This document shows, piece after piece, positions 9,390 to 18,430 of a stretch of 37,461 nt of DNA. The notes under the pieces are model-generated. The model searched no databases. It was not told where the DNA came from and saw only the letters and a list, made by a program, of their open reading frames with translations. The DNA comes from Candidatus Ventricola gallistercoris (GTDB taxonomy: Bacteria > Bacillota > Clostridia > Christensenellales > Aristaeellaceae). The DNA lies in assembly GCA_018716525.1 (NCBI GenBank), contig DVJV01000122.1, positions 1-37,461 on the forward strand, in the 5' to 3' direction. Positions within the stretch are counted from its first letter, which is position 1. Every line of letters begins with the position of its first letter. The translations under genes were made by a program, and so were the position numbers.

Positions 9390-9406
9390 GAAGGAGGAAG
9401 AGACCT

Positions 9407-9589
9407 ATGAAACTGCAGGTTACGCTTGTGAAGTCTCCTGTCTCCAGCAAGCCCAACCACATCAAAATTGTGAAGGCTCTGGGCCTGCACAAGATCCGCG
9501 CCACCAAGGTGTTTGAAGATACCCCGTCCATTCGCGGCATGATCTTCAAGGTGAAGCATCTGGTGTCCGTGGTCGAAATCAGCGACTAA
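9407..9589 (+). CDS. rpmD: 50S ribosomal protein L30
   Basis: L30 (uL30) is a small 50S protein found in many but not all bacteria. The 60-residue product has the family core with KIVKALGLHKI and SIRGMIFKVKHLV. Reading starts at ATG 9407 after AAGGAGG; an open frame from 9239 is only read-through of rpsE in another frame. It lies between rpsE and rplO as expected. Confidence 0.97.
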   Translation: MKLQVTLVKSPVSSKPNHIKIVKALGLHKIRATKVFEDTPSIRGMIFKVKHLVSVVEISD

Positions 9590-9601
9590 GGAGGGTTCAC
9601 C

Positions 9602-10042
9602 ATGAAGCTGAATGAACTCAAGCCCGCACTGGGTTCCACCACCTCGCCCCGCCGCGTTGGCCGCGGCGTCGGCTCCGGCCTGGGCAAGACCTCCGGCAAG
9701 GGCCACAAGGGCGCCAAGGCCCGCAGCGGCGGCGGCAAGCGCCCGGGATTTGAGGGCGGCCAGATGCCCATGACCCGCCAGCTCCCGAAGCGTGGCTTTA
9801 CCAATATCTTTGCCAAGGAATACGCCACAGTCAACGTCGGCGATCTGGAGGTGTTCGACAACGGCACCGAGATCACCGCGGCCCTGCTCAAGGAAAAGCG
9901 CATCATCCGCAAGGAGCTTGATGGCCTGAAGGTTCTGGGCAATGGCGAGCTGACCAAGAAGCTCACCGTGAAGGCTGTGAAGTTTACTGGCTCTGCGAAG
10001 GAGAAGATCGAAGCTGTCGGTGGAAGTGCAGAGGTGATCTGA
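9602..10042 (+). CDS. rplO: 50S ribosomal protein L15
   Basis: L15 (uL15) is a 50S assembly protein. The 146-residue product has the glycine/arginine/lysine-rich N-terminal extension with [18 protein letters not shown] that threads into rRNA. The C-terminal domain carries KRGFTNIF and [17 protein letters not shown] precedes ATG 9602. The gap to secY is a single base, so L15 and SecY are probably translationally coupled. Confidence 0.98.
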   Translation: MKLNELKPALGSTTSPRRVGRGVGSGLGKTSGKGHKGAKARSGGGKRPGFEGGQMPMTRQLPKRGFTNIFAKEYATVNVGDLEVFDNGTEITAALLKEKRIIRKELDGLKVLGNGELTKKLTVKAVKFTGSAKEKIEAVGGSAEVI

Positions 10043-10043
10043 T

Positions 10044-11288
10044 ATGCTGGAAAAGATGAAGAGTGCCTGGCGCATTCCGGAGCTCCGCAAGAAGATCACC
10101 TACACGTTCCTGATGCTGCTGATCTACCGCCTGCTGAGCGTCGTGCCCGTCCCCGGCATGGATCTGTCTCAGGTCGCTGAGGCGATCGACCAGTTCTCCA
10201 TCCTCGGATTCATGAACATGATGACCGGTGGTTCGTTCTCGAGCATGAGCATCATGGCCATGGGCATCACCCCGTACATCAACTCCAGCATCATCCTTCA
10301 GCTGCTGACCGTCGCCATCCCGTCGCTTGAAAAGCTGGCGAAGGAGGGCCCGGAAGGCCGCAAGAAGATCAACGAGTACACCCGCTACCTCACCGTCGTG
10401 CTCGCCTTCATCCAGGCCGTCGGCCTGGTGTTCGCCATGCGCGCCACCGCCAAGGGCGGACTGTGGTACGTGGTCATCGGCGTCTCGATGGCTGCAGGCA
10501 CTGCCCTGGCCATGTGGATCGGTGAGCGTATCACCGAGAACGGCATCGGCAACGGCATCTCGCTGCTGATCATGGCCGGTATCGTCTCCAACATGTTCAA
10601 CTGGGCGACTTCCGCTCTGTCTGGCATGTTCGGCGGCACGGTCAATCCCCTCGCGGTGATCGTCATCGTGGTGGCGATGCTCGCCATGATCGTGGCCATC
10701 ACCTATGTGGATATGGGTGAGCGCCGCATCCCGGTGCAGTACGCCAAGCGCGTGGTGGGCCGCAAGATGTACGGTGGCCAATCCACCCACATCCCGATGA
10801 AGATCAACTCCACCGGCGTCATGCCGCTGATCTTTGGCTATGCCATCCTTCAGTTCCCGGCGACGATCTTCGCATTCTTCCCGACGTCCGGGCTCAACAA
10901 CTGGTGGATGTCGTTCCAGTCTGGCGTTTGGTATCAGCTGCTGCTCGCGGCGCTGATCATCGCCTTTACCTACTTCTATACGAGCATCACCTTCAACCCC
11001 GTAGATATCAGCAAGAACATGCAGCAGAACGGCGGCATCATCCCGGGCATCCGCCAGGGCCGCGCGACCAGCGATTACCTGGGCCGCGTTTCCAGCCGCC
11101 TGACCCTGTTCAGCGCTCTGTTCCTCGCCGTGCTGGCGACCATCCCCACTATGCTCACTCAGGTCTTCGGCGTCACGACTCCGTTTGCCGCCAGCTCTGT
11201 GCTGATCGCGGTTTCCGTGGGCATCGAGACGATTCGCCAGATCGAGGCGCAGATGGTCATGCGTCACCACAAGGGTTTCCTGGGCTAA
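10044..11288 (+). CDS. secY: Preprotein translocase subunit SecY
   Basis: SecY is the channel subunit of the SecYEG translocon in the cytoplasmic membrane. The 414-residue product is a little shorter than most (about 430) but holds the usual series of hydrophobic segments. Marks include the first-helix region YRLLSVVPVPGMD, the MGITPYINSSIILQ segment, GEGxGN-like NGIGNGISLLI, and the cytoplasmic loop GIRQGRATSDYL. It ends in RHHKGFLG. ATG 10044 lies one base past the rplO stop, with GAGGTGAT inside rplO as ribosome binding site. Confidence 0.97.
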   Translation: MLEKMKSAWRIPELRKKITYTFLMLLIYRLLSVVPVPGMDLSQVAEAIDQFSILGFMNMMTGGSFSSMSIMAMGITPYINSSIILQLLTVAIPSLEKLAKEGPEGRKKINEYTRYLTVVLAFIQAVGLVFAMRATAKGGLWYVVIGVSMAAGTALAMWIGERITENGIGNGISLLIMAGIVSNMFNWATSALSGMFGGTVNPLAVIVIVVAMLAMIVAITYVDMGERRIPVQYAKRVVGRKMYGGQSTHIPMKINSTGVMPLIFGYAILQFPATIFAFFPTSGLNNWWMSFQSGVWYQLLLAALIIAFTYFYTSITFNPVDISKNMQQNGGIIPGIRQGRATSDYLGRVSSRLTLFSALFLAVLATIPTMLTQVFGVTTPFAASSVLIAVSVGIETIRQIEAQMVMRHHKGFLG

Positions 11289-11314
11289 TCGTCCCTGCAG
11301 CGTGAGGTGTTGAC

Positions 11315-11937
<623 letters not shown>

Positions 11938-11941
<4 letters not shown>

Positions 11942-12711
11942 TCACCATCAAAAACGCTGCGCAGATCGCCAAAATGCGCGAGGCAGGCGCCATGCTGCAT
12001 GAGGTGCTCAGCCAGATCGAAAAGAAGATCGAGCCGGGCATCTCTACCAAGGAGCTCGACCGCTTTGCGGAAAAGCTCATTCGTTCCTACGGCGCCATTC
12101 CTTCCTTTCTAAACTATGAGGGATATCCCGCCTCCATCTGCACGTCTGTGGACAGTCAGGTGGTGCACGGCATCCCGTCCGCTTCCACCGTGCTCCGGGA
12201 GGGCCAGATCGTCTCCATTGACGCCGGCCTCATCCTGGACGGGTGGCAGTCTGACAGCGCGCTGACCGTGGGCGTCGGCGCCATCTCCCGGGAGGCTCAG
12301 CGGCTCATCGACGTGACCCGCGAGAGCTTCTTTGCGGCGCTGGCGTTTGCCCGCGAGGGCTACCGCATCAGCGACATCGGCCACGCCGTACAGCAGTATG
12401 TCGAGCAGCGCGGTTTTTCCACCGTGCGCGCGCTCTGCGGCCATGGCATCGGCCGGGAGATGCATGAGGAGCCCAGCGTGCCCAATTACGGCATTCCGGG
12501 ACACGGCGTGCGGCTTCGCCGCGGCATGACCATCTGCATTGAGCCGATGATCGCCGCCGGCGATTACCATGTCCGCACCCTCGCAGATGGCTGGACGGTC
12601 GTCACCACCGACGGCAGCCTGTGCTCGCATTACGAGCACACCGTCCTGATCACCGGCGATGAGCCCGAACTGCTCTCGCTGCCCGGCTATCATAAGGAGG
12701 AAAAGCGATGA
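11938..12711 (+). CDS. map: Methionine aminopeptidase, type I
   Basis: Map removes the N-terminal methionine from nascent proteins using two metal ions. The 257-residue product has all five metal ligands of the family: D95 and D106, H169 (in CGHGIGREMHEEP), E202 (CIEPM) and E233 (SHYEHTV). Histidine H77 in VVHGIP matches the substrate-binding His. Start ATG 11938 overlaps the adk stop by four bases, and its own stop overlaps the KOW gene in the same way. Confidence 0.97.
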
Positions 12712-13010
12712 GCTCATTCCCCATGGAGGTCGGCCGCGTGGTCTTTTCCAAGGCCGGACGCGACCGCGGCCACTATTTTGTGGTCGTCGCCGTGCTCGAT
12801 GACAACCACGTGGCCATTGCCAACGGATGCCAGCGGAAGGTGGACAATCCCAAAAAGAAGAAGATCCGGCATCTGGTTGCCAAACCCGAAGTTCTTGAGG
12901 AAATTCGGGAAAAAATTTCTGCAAAAAAGAGGATTTTTGACTCGGAAGTGCGAAATAAACTGGATGCTATCGGCTATCAAGAGGCGTTGCCGCCTCGTAA
13001 GGAGGGTTAA
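12708..13010 (+). CDS. KOW-domain RNA-binding protein (YbzG/L14e-like)
   Basis: This 100-residue protein has an N-terminal KOW-like fold ([22 protein letters not shown], roughly 7-28), a basic linker with [10 protein letters not shown], and a charged helical tail. A small KOW protein between map and infA is known in B. subtilis (ybzG) and many Bacillota; a role on rRNA or the ribosome is inferred from the fold and position. Its ATG overlaps the map stop (ATGA), and it ends two bases before the infA start. Confidence 0.85.
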   Translation: MSSFPMEVGRVVFSKAGRDRGHYFVVVAVLDDNHVAIANGCQRKVDNPKKKKIRHLVAKPEVLEEIREKISAKKRIFDSEVRNKLDAIGYQEALPPRKEG

Positions 13011-13012
13011 CG

Positions 13013-13234
13013 TTGCCCAAGAGCGACAATATCGAAGTGGAAGGCGTCGTCGTCGAGGCGCTGCCCAACGCGAATTTCCGCGTAGAGCTGGCCAACGGGC
13101 ATAAAATCATCGCCCAGATCTCCGGCAAGATCCGCATGAACTTCATCAGGATTTACCCGGGCGATAAGGTCAAGGTCGAAATTTCCCCCTATGATCTGAC
13201 CAGGGGTCGCATCACCTGGCGCAGCAAGGGTTGA
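13013..13234 (+). CDS. infA: Translation initiation factor IF-1 (TTG start)
   Basis: IF-1 binds the 30S A site during initiation. The 73-residue product is an OB-fold protein with the typical [20 protein letters not shown] and [18 protein letters not shown]. The start is TTG 13013, after GGAGGG, giving [11 protein letters not shown]; no upstream in-frame ATG would give a normal N terminus. TTG is a weak start and notable for an essential factor. It begins two bases after the KOW gene stop. Confidence 0.96.
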   Translation: MPKSDNIEVEGVVVEALPNANFRVELANGHKIIAQISGKIRMNFIRIYPGDKVKVEISPYDLTRGRITWRSKG

Positions 13235-13262
13235 GAAAACGAATTCGAGGAGGAACGGACTT

Positions 13263-13376
13263 ATGAAGGTTAGACCGTCTGTCAAGCCCATCTGCGAGAA
13301 GTGCAAGATCATCAAGCGCAAGGGCCGCATCATGGTCATCTGCGAGAATCCCAAGCACAAGCAGAAGCAGGGCTAA
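13263..13376 (+). CDS. rpmJ: 50S ribosomal protein L36, zinc-binding
   Basis: L36 (bL36) is the smallest 50S protein. The 37-residue product begins [15 protein letters not shown] and has zinc ligands C11, C14, C27 and H32, the C+ form. GAGGAGG precedes ATG 13263. It follows infA directly, as in B. subtilis, and is separated from rpsM by about 125 bp. Confidence 0.98.
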   Translation: MKVRPSVKPICEKCKIIKRKGRIMVICENPKHKQKQG

Positions 13377-13413
13377 TAAGCTGTTTTGACAGGAAGGATC
13401 GCTTGGGCGGCTG

Positions 13414-13430
13414 CACAGGCTCTGCCTGTG
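13414..13430 (+). promoter_or_regulatory. Hairpin in the rpmJ-rpsM gap
   Basis: A 7-bp perfect stem CACAGGC/GCCTGTG with loop TCT lies in the 125 bp gap before rpsM. No T-run follows directly, so it is not a classic terminator. A TTGACA at 13386-13391 lacks a matching -10. The role is unknown; the spacing alone suggests a local control or processing site. Confidence 0.35.
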
Positions 13431-13501
13431 AACCATGCGGCTTTTCATAGAGAAATCAAGCAGAAACTGATACTTACGGAATTAGGTTCGGAGGTAACAT
13501 A

Positions 13502-13879
13502 ATGGCACGTATTTCTGGCGTTGACCTGCCTCGCGAGAAGCGGGTCGAAATCGGACTGACGTACATCTTCGGCATCGGTGTGAAGACTGCCCAGCAGATC
13601 CTGGCCGCTACCGGCGTCAATCCCGACACCCGCGTGAAGGATCTCACCGAGCAGGACGTCAACAAGATCCGTGAATACATCGAGCACAACCTCAAGGTGG
13701 AAGGCGACCTGCGCCGCGATATCTCCCTGGATATCAAGCGCATGATGGAAATCGGCTGCTACCGTGGCGTGCGTCACCGCAAGGGCCTGCCCGTTCGCGG
13801 ACAGAACACCAAGCAGAACGCCCGCACCCGCAAGGGCCCCAAGAAGACCATCGCCGGCAAGAAGAAGGCAACCAGATAA
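13502..13879 (+). CDS. rpsM: 30S ribosomal protein S13
   Basis: S13 (uS13) pairs with S19 in the 30S head and contacts tRNA. The 125-residue product opens [25 protein letters not shown], has [16 protein letters not shown], and ends in a lysine-rich tail ([15 protein letters not shown]) that reaches the P site. CGGAGG precedes ATG 13502. It opens the alpha part of the operon, followed by rpsK, rpsD and rpoA. Confidence 0.98.
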   Translation: MARISGVDLPREKRVEIGLTYIFGIGVKTAQQILAATGVNPDTRVKDLTEQDVNKIREYIEHNLKVEGDLRRDISLDIKRMMEIGCYRGVRHRKGLPVRGQNTKQNARTRKGPKKTIAGKKKATR

Positions 13880-13894
13880 GAGGAGTGATTGACA

Positions 13895-14296
13895 ATGGCA
13901 CCCAAGCAGAAGCTCAAGAAAGTCGTCCGCAAGCGCCGCGAGCGCAAGGTCGTGGAGCGCGGTGCGGCGCACATCCGCTCCTCCTTCAACAACACCATCG
14001 TGACCCTGACCGATACCCAGGGCAATGCGCTGAGCTGGGCCTCCGCCGGCGGACTCGGTTTCCGCGGCAGCAAGAAGTCCACGCCGTTTGCTGCGCAGAC
14101 TGCCGCTGAGACCGCCGCCAAGGCCGCTATGGAGTATGGCCTGAAGACCGTCGAGGTCTATGTCAAGGGCCCGGGCTCCGGCCGTGAGGCTGCGATCCGC
14201 TCCCTGCAGGCTGCCGGCCTGGAGGTCAACATGATCAAGGACGTGACGCCGATTCCTCACAACGGCTGCCGTCCGCCCAAGCGCCGTCGCGTGTAA
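13895..14296 (+). CDS. rpsK: 30S ribosomal protein S11
   Basis: S11 (uS11) lies on the 30S platform near the E-site mRNA. The 133-residue product has [28 protein letters not shown] and the ending [11 protein letters not shown], both diagnostic (cited in part). An in-frame TTG at 13889 exists, but ATG 13895 lies nine bases after AGGAG and gives the family N terminus MAPKQKLKK. Confidence 0.97.
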   Translation: MAPKQKLKKVVRKRRERKVVERGAAHIRSSFNNTIVTLTDTQGNALSWASAGGLGFRGSKKSTPFAAQTAAETAAKAAMEYGLKTVEVYVKGPGSGREAAIRSLQAAGLEVNMIKDVTPIPHNGCRPPKRRRV

Positions 14297-14321
14297 GGTT
14301 TTGTAAGGAGGACGAAAGTAC

Positions 14322-14918
14322 ATGGCTAACAATAAAGAGCCGATCGCCAAGAAGTGCCGGAGCCTGGATATCTCTCCGGCCGTCATGGGCTATGGCAACA
14401 AGAAGTCTACTCGCAATCCCGGCGGCAACAGGCGCAAGAAGGTTTCCGAGTACGGCACCCAGCTCAAGGAAAAGCAGAAGGTCAAGTTCGTGTACGGCGT
14501 GCTGGAGAAGCAGTTCCACCGCTACTACCTGAAGGCGGCCAACATGAAGGGCATCACAGGCGAAAATCTGCTCAAGCTGCTTGAGCTGCGCCTGGACAAT
14601 GTGGTCTATCGCCTTGGCCTGGCCAAGACCCGCCGCATGGCGCGCCAGATTGTGGTGCACGGCCACATCCTGGTCAACGGCAAGAAGGTGGACATTCCCT
14701 CCTACTCCGTGAAGGTTGGCGACGTGATCACCCTGCGCGAGCGTTCCCGCGAGCAGGCGGCCTTCAAGGCTCTGCGCGAGGGCACCGGCGTGGTGACCCC
14801 CAAGTGGCTCACCTTTGATGCGCCCACCCTCACCGGCACCGTGGCTGCTATGCCGGCCCGCGAGGACATCGACTGCCCGATCGAGGAGCACCTGATCGTC
14901 GAGCTCTACTCTCGTTAA
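14322..14918 (+). CDS. rpsD: 30S ribosomal protein S4
   Basis: S4 (uS4) is a primary 16S rRNA-binding protein that nucleates 30S assembly. The 198-residue product has the conserved KVSEYGTQLKEKQKVKF core and an S4 RNA-binding domain with RLDNVVYRLGLAKTRRMARQ. The N-terminal segment has only one cysteine (C12), so this is the zinc-free (C-) form, in contrast to S14, L24 and L36 nearby. AAGGAGG precedes ATG 14322. Confidence 0.97.
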   Translation: MANNKEPIAKKCRSLDISPAVMGYGNKKSTRNPGGNRRKKVSEYGTQLKEKQKVKFVYGVLEKQFHRYYLKAANMKGITGENLLKLLELRLDNVVYRLGLAKTRRMARQIVVHGHILVNGKKVDIPSYSVKVGDVITLRERSREQAAFKALREGTGVVTPKWLTFDAPTLTGTVAAMPAREDIDCPIEEHLIVELYSR

Positions 14919-14959
14919 TAGATGGCTGCTTACGGCAACTGTGAGGAGGAATCTGCCGA

Positions 14960-15898
14960 ATGATCGAAATCGAAAAGCCCCGCATCGAACGCGTGGAGGC
15001 CGGCGACAGCTACGGCAAGTTCGTTGTCGAGCCGCTGGAGCATGGCTTTGGCCAGACGCTGGGCAACTCCCTGCGCCGTGTGCTGCTGAGCTCTCTGCCG
15101 GGCGTTGCCGTTTCCAGCATCCGCATTGAGGGCATCCAGCATGAGTTTTCCGCCGTGCCCGGCGTGAAGGAAGACGTTGCAGAGATCATCCTCAACCTGA
15201 AAGAGCTTTCCGCCAAGCTGTATTGCGAAGGCGCCAAGACGGTGTCCATCAACGTCAAGGGCCCGTGTGAGCTGACCGCCGCCGCGCTGGAGGTGGACGA
15301 CCAGATCGAGGTGGTCAACCGCGATCTGCACATCGCTACCCTCAACGAGGATGCGGATCTGATCATGCACCTGACGCTGGAGAAGGGCCGCGGCTATGTG
15401 AGCGCCGAACACAACAAGACGCCCAATACGCCGATCGGCGTGATCCCGACGGACTCCATCTTCACCCCCATCCGCAAGGTGAATTACACCGTGGAAAACA
15501 CCCGCGTCGGCCAGGAGACCGATTACGATCGCCTGACCCTCGAGGTGTGGACCGACGGCAGCATTCAGCCGGATGAGGCGATCAGCACCGCTGCGAAGAT
15601 CCTGGGCGGGCACCTCAAGCTGTTCATGGATCTGACCGACCAGGTGGTGACCATCGGCTTCAACGAGAAGGAAGACGATCACCGCGAGAAGGTGCTGGAG
15701 ATGACGATCGAGGAGCTCGATCTGTCCGTCCGCGCCTACAACTGCCTCAAGCGCGCGGGCATCAACACCGTGGCCGAGCTTGTGCAGCGCAACCAGGAAG
15801 ACATGATGAAAGTGCGCAACCTGGGCAAGAAGTCCCTGGAGGAGGTCGAGCAGAAGCTCGCCGCCCTGGGTCTCGCTCTGCGTGCCAACGACGAGTGA
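14960..15898 (+). CDS. rpoA: DNA-directed RNA polymerase subunit alpha
   Basis: RpoA dimerises to scaffold RNA polymerase assembly, and its C-terminal domain binds UP elements and activators. The 312-residue product has the N-terminal dimerisation domain with [14 protein letters not shown] (about 33-46) and a helix-hairpin-helix C-terminal domain with [12 protein letters not shown] (about 285-296). Length is normal for Bacillota. GAGGAGG precedes ATG 14960. It is followed by a 203 bp gap before rplQ, long for this operon. Confidence 0.98.
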   Translation: MIEIEKPRIERVEAGDSYGKFVVEPLEHGFGQTLGNSLRRVLLSSLPGVAVSSIRIEGIQHEFSAVPGVKEDVAEIILNLKELSAKLYCEGAKTVSINVKGPCELTAAALEVDDQIEVVNRDLHIATLNEDADLIMHLTLEKGRGYVSAEHNKTPNTPIGVIPTDSIFTPIRKVNYTVENTRVGQETDYDRLTLEVWTDGSIQPDEAISTAAKILGGHLKLFMDLTDQVVTIGFNEKEDDHREKVLEMTIEELDLSVRAYNCLKRAGINTVAELVQRNQEDMMKVRNLGKKSLEEVEQKLAALGLALRANDE

Positions 15899-15922
15899 TC
15901 CGGCGAATGCCGGTTTTCTCTG

Positions 15923-15970
15923 CCGCGCGGTGAGCGCGCGGTGCAAGACGCCCCCCTGTGAGGGGGCTTT
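15923..15970 (+). promoter_or_regulatory. Two hairpins in the rpoA-rplQ gap
   Basis: The first is CCGCGC/GCGCGG (15923-15941). The second is GCCCCC/GGGGGC (15950-15967) followed by only three T residues. The second resembles a weak terminator. Since rplQ has no obvious promoter of its own, partial read-through or RNA processing is more likely than complete termination. Confidence 0.5.
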
Positions 15971-16101
15971 ACCAAGGTCGCGCCTAAGGGAAATATGGGC
16001 GCGGCGATGCGGCCTGATTTGCCTTGTGCAAGCAGGCGGAGTGCACGCCGCGTGAAGAACTGTATTTGCAGGAGGCGGACCAAAAAAGGAGGATATTTCC
16101 C

Positions 16102-16614
16102 ATGGCTCATCAGCGTAAACTTGGCCGCACGGCCGCTCAGCGCAAGGCGCTTCTGCGCAATCAGGTGACCAACCTCATTTGGTATGGCCGCATCGAGACG
16201 ACTCTGGCCCGCGCCAAGGAAGTTCGCAGCATCGCCGAGCACCTGATCACCCTCGCCATCCGCGAGTGCGACAACAATGTGTCGGTCGAGAAGACCTTCA
16301 ACAACGACAAGGGTCAGTCCGTGACCGTCACCGTGCAGAACGATGCTCCGAGCAAGCTGCATGCCCGCCGTCAGATCATGGCGTATCTGTACGACGTCAA
16401 GGAGCCCAAGCAGGACGACGAGTCCAAGAGCGCGTACCGCGCCCGCACCAAGGATGTCAAGCATCCGTGTGTGGAGAAGCTCTTCCGCGAAATCGGCCCG
16501 AAGTACAAGGCCCGCAATGCGGAGAAGAACTGCGCCGGCGGCTATACGCGCATCCTCAAGAAGGGCCCGCGCCGCGGCGATGCTGCCGAGATGGTCATTC
16601 TCGAGCTGATCTGA
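16102..16614 (+). CDS. rplQ: 50S ribosomal protein L17, long form
   Basis: L17 (bL17) lies near the peptide exit of the 50S subunit. The 170-residue product is about 50 longer than B. subtilis L17. The family core is intact: [17 protein letters not shown] at the start, [19 protein letters not shown] and [15 protein letters not shown]. The extra length comes from two inserts, about residues 55-85 and 101-122. The frame is open upstream to 16024, but ATG 16102 follows AAAAGGAGG and gives the normal start MAHQRKLGR. Confidence 0.96.
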   Translation: MAHQRKLGRTAAQRKALLRNQVTNLIWYGRIETTLARAKEVRSIAEHLITLAIRECDNNVSVEKTFNNDKGQSVTVTVQNDAPSKLHARRQIMAYLYDVKEPKQDDESKSAYRARTKDVKHPCVEKLFREIGPKYKARNAEKNCAGGYTRILKKGPRRGDAAEMVILELI

Positions 16615-16626
16615 TCCTTCGTTACG

Positions 16627-16662
16627 AAAGAAGCTGTTTCGCCATGCGGAGCAGCTTCTTTT
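16627..16662 (+). terminator. Intrinsic terminator after rplQ
   Basis: The stem AAAGAAGCTG/CAGCTTCTTT encloses a loop that itself contains CGC/GCG, and ends in a T-run. It marks the end of the S10-spc-alpha operon. The next gene starts only 41 bp later with no clear promoter between, so some read-through probably feeds it. Confidence 0.75.
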
Positions 16663-16702
16663 ACACCCGGCTATGTGGAAAGCCGCTGGGAAGGGGATAT
16701 AC

Positions 16703-18157
16703 ATGGACATCATGCAGGGAAACGATATGATTCTCATCCTCAATTACGCCGACGCATTCGCGGCTGAGGCCGCGCAGCGCCTGCGTGATGAGCGGATCTA
16801 CACCCGGATTATCAGCGGCATGACGACGGCCGGCCAGATCCGGGCGATGGAGCCCAAGGGAATCATCCTCTGCGGAGAGCCCGTCAGCGCGCAGGGCGTG
16901 TTTGATGCGCAGATTCTCAATCTGGGCATTCCTCTGCTGGCGATGGGGCACGCCGCACATATGCTGCTGGTGGCGATGGGCGGTGCGTGCGCAGGTACGG
17001 CGTTCGCACGGAAAAAGGCATATGTCGAGTATGGAAAGAGCCCGCTGTTTGCCGGTTTGGGCGGCGGAGAGCGGTACTTTGAAGAGGCGCTCACGCTGAT
17101 GCTGCCCGCCGATGTGCGGGTCACGGCCAGCGCGGGCGGCACGACCATCGCCTTTGAAGACGCCGCGCGCAACCTGTACGGGACACAGTTTGAGCTGGAG
17201 CGCAACGATCCCGAGGGCACGCAGATCCTGACCAACTTCGCGCGCGACGTGTGCCAGTGCAGCGCGTGGTTTACGCTCAAGGCAGCGCTTGAGCGGGTGG
17301 AGCAGACGCTTGCCGACGCCGCGGCGAAGGGCGGTCAGGCGATCTGCGCGGTGAGCGGCGGCGTGGATTCGACCGTCGCAGCCGTGCTGGCACACCGCGC
17401 GTTTGGCGAGCGCATGACGGCGATCTATGTGGAAACGGGCCTCATGCGCGAAGGCGAGAGCGCAGCGGTGCACGAGGCATTCCGCGAGATGGGCATCGGC
17501 CTGCGCAGCGTGGACCGCTCGGGCGTGGTGCTCGATGCACTGGCGCACCGGCGCAGCATGCGCGAAAAGCGGGAGGTCGTCTCCCGGTGTATGCATGAGG
17601 AGATGACCAGCCAGGCAGCGTCTATCAGCGGGGAGAAGGTGCTCATTTTGGGCACCAATTACAACGACCTGTTGCGTGGACGGCTCTCATCCGATCTGGT
17701 GGATAGCGACATGCCGCTTCTGGAGCCGCTTGCCTGCTTCTTTAAGGAAGAGGTGCGCTCGCTGGCCAGGGAGCTGGGGCTGGGCGAGGCGGTCGCGCAG
17801 CGCAAGCCGTTCCCACTGCTGGGACTGGGCGGACGCATACTGGGCGAGGTTACCGGCGAGCGCCTGGAGGCGCTGCGCACGGCGGAGGCGATCTTTGACG
17901 AGGAGATCCGCCAGGCCGGACTGGCACGCAAGCTGTACAAGTACTTCCCCGTGCTGGCCGATGCCGACGCTTTGCAGGGGAGCACCACCATCATCCTGCG
18001 GGCGGTGACGCTCTCGGGCGGCATGCTGGTGCCTGCGCGCCTGCCGTATGACTTGGTGGAGCGCACCGTGCAGCGCATTTTGAGCGAGACGCCGGCAGTG
18101 ATGCGCGTATTTTACGACCAGACACCCACACCTGTGGGACGGGAGACATTTGCATAA
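16703..18157 (+). CDS. GuaA-like protein, glutaminase-dead GMP synthase paralogue
   Basis: The 484-residue product has the full GMP synthase layout: class I amidotransferase-like domain (about 9-185), ATP-pyrophosphatase domain with P-loop SGGVDS (218-223), and C-terminal dimerisation domain (about 365-484). Normal GuaA makes GMP from XMP, ATP and glutamine. Here the nucleophile elbow GxCxGMQ reads AMGHAAH, so the Cys is replaced by Gly82, and the QFHPE catalytic motif reads QFELE (162-166), losing the His. The XMP-site SHHNVGG segment is absent, PFPGPGL reads PFPLLGL, and the terminal KPPxTIEWE reads TPVGRETFA. It is an intact reading frame, so probably a functional paralogue using ammonia or another substrate, not the standard GuaA. 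ATG 16703 (after AAGGGG) is preferred over 16673. Confidence 0.85.
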   Translation: MDIMQGNDMILILNYADAFAAEAAQRLRDERIYTRIISGMTTAGQIRAMEPKGIILCGEPVSAQGVFDAQILNLGIPLLAMGHAAHMLLVAMGGACAGTAFARKKAYVEYGKSPLFAGLGGGERYFEEALTLMLPADVRVTASAGGTTIAFEDAARNLYGTQFELERNDPEGTQILTNFARDVCQCSAWFTLKAALERVEQTLADAAAKGGQAICAVSGGVDSTVAAVLAHRAFGERMTAIYVETGLMREGESAAVHEAFREMGIGLRSVDRSGVVLDALAHRRSMREKREVVSRCMHEEMTSQAASISGEKVLILGTNYNDLLRGRLSSDLVDSDMPLLEPLACFFKEEVRSLARELGLGEAVAQRKPFPLLGLGGRILGEVTGERLEALRTAEAIFDEEIRQAGLARKLYKYFPVLADADALQGSTTIILRAVTLSGGMLVPARLPYDLVERTVQRILSETPAVMRVFYDQTPTPVGRETFA

Positions 18158-18159
18158 GA

Positions 18160-18190
18160 GACGGGCCGGAGGTTTTCTCTCCGGCCCGTC
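18160..18190 (+). terminator. Strong hairpin after the GuaA-like gene
   Basis: A perfect 12-bp GC-rich stem GACGGGCCGGAG/CTCCGGCCCGTC with a 7-base loop starts two bases after the stop codon. It lacks a T-run, so it is either a non-canonical terminator or a 3'-end stabilising hairpin. It abuts repeat copy 2. Confidence 0.6.
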
Positions 18191-18312
18191 AGCATGTCGA
18201 AAAAGTCCGCCTGAAGCGTCCTTTTTCGAATGTGAACGCTGTTTCCCTCTCGCCCCTATGGGTCTCCCGGGCGGGAAACAGCGCAAGGAACCCTTGCACA
18301 GCAAGGGTTCTG
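18190..18312 (+). repeat. Hairpin repeat copy 2, module A1
   Basis: The module begins CAGCATGTCG. It holds hairpin a, TCGAAAAAG/CTTTTTCGA (18197-18229); hairpin b, an 11-bp stem CGCTGTTTCCC/GGGAAACAGCG (18237-18283); and hairpin c, GAACCCTTGC/GCAAGGGTTC with loop ACA (18288-18310). Module A2 follows in tandem. No coding function is supported. Confidence 0.9.
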
Positions 18313-18430
18313 CAGCGTGTCGGAAAAGTCCGCCTGCGGCGTCCTTTTCCGAATGTTAACGCCGTTTCCCTCTCGCCCCCATGGGGCTCCCGGGCGGGAA
18401 ACGGCGCAAGGAAGCCTTGCGCGGCAAGGC
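18313..18430 (+). repeat. Hairpin repeat copy 2, module A2
   Basis: This is a tandem, diverged copy of A1 with the same three stems. They are TCGGAAAAG/CTTTTCCGA (18320-18352), CGCCGTTTCCC/GGGAAACGGCG (18360-18406) and GCCTTGC/GCAAGGC with loop GCG (18414-18430). In each stem the difference from A1 is a paired substitution that keeps the base pair. Confidence 0.9.

Noticed and set aside
13386-13414. Promoter for rpsM from TTGACA at 13386
   Set aside because: No acceptable -10 lies 16-18 bp downstream.
16703-18157. Plain annotation as glutamine-hydrolysing GMP synthase
   Set aside because: The nucleophile Cys and catalytic His are replaced and the XMP-site signatures are missing, so the standard reaction cannot be assumed.
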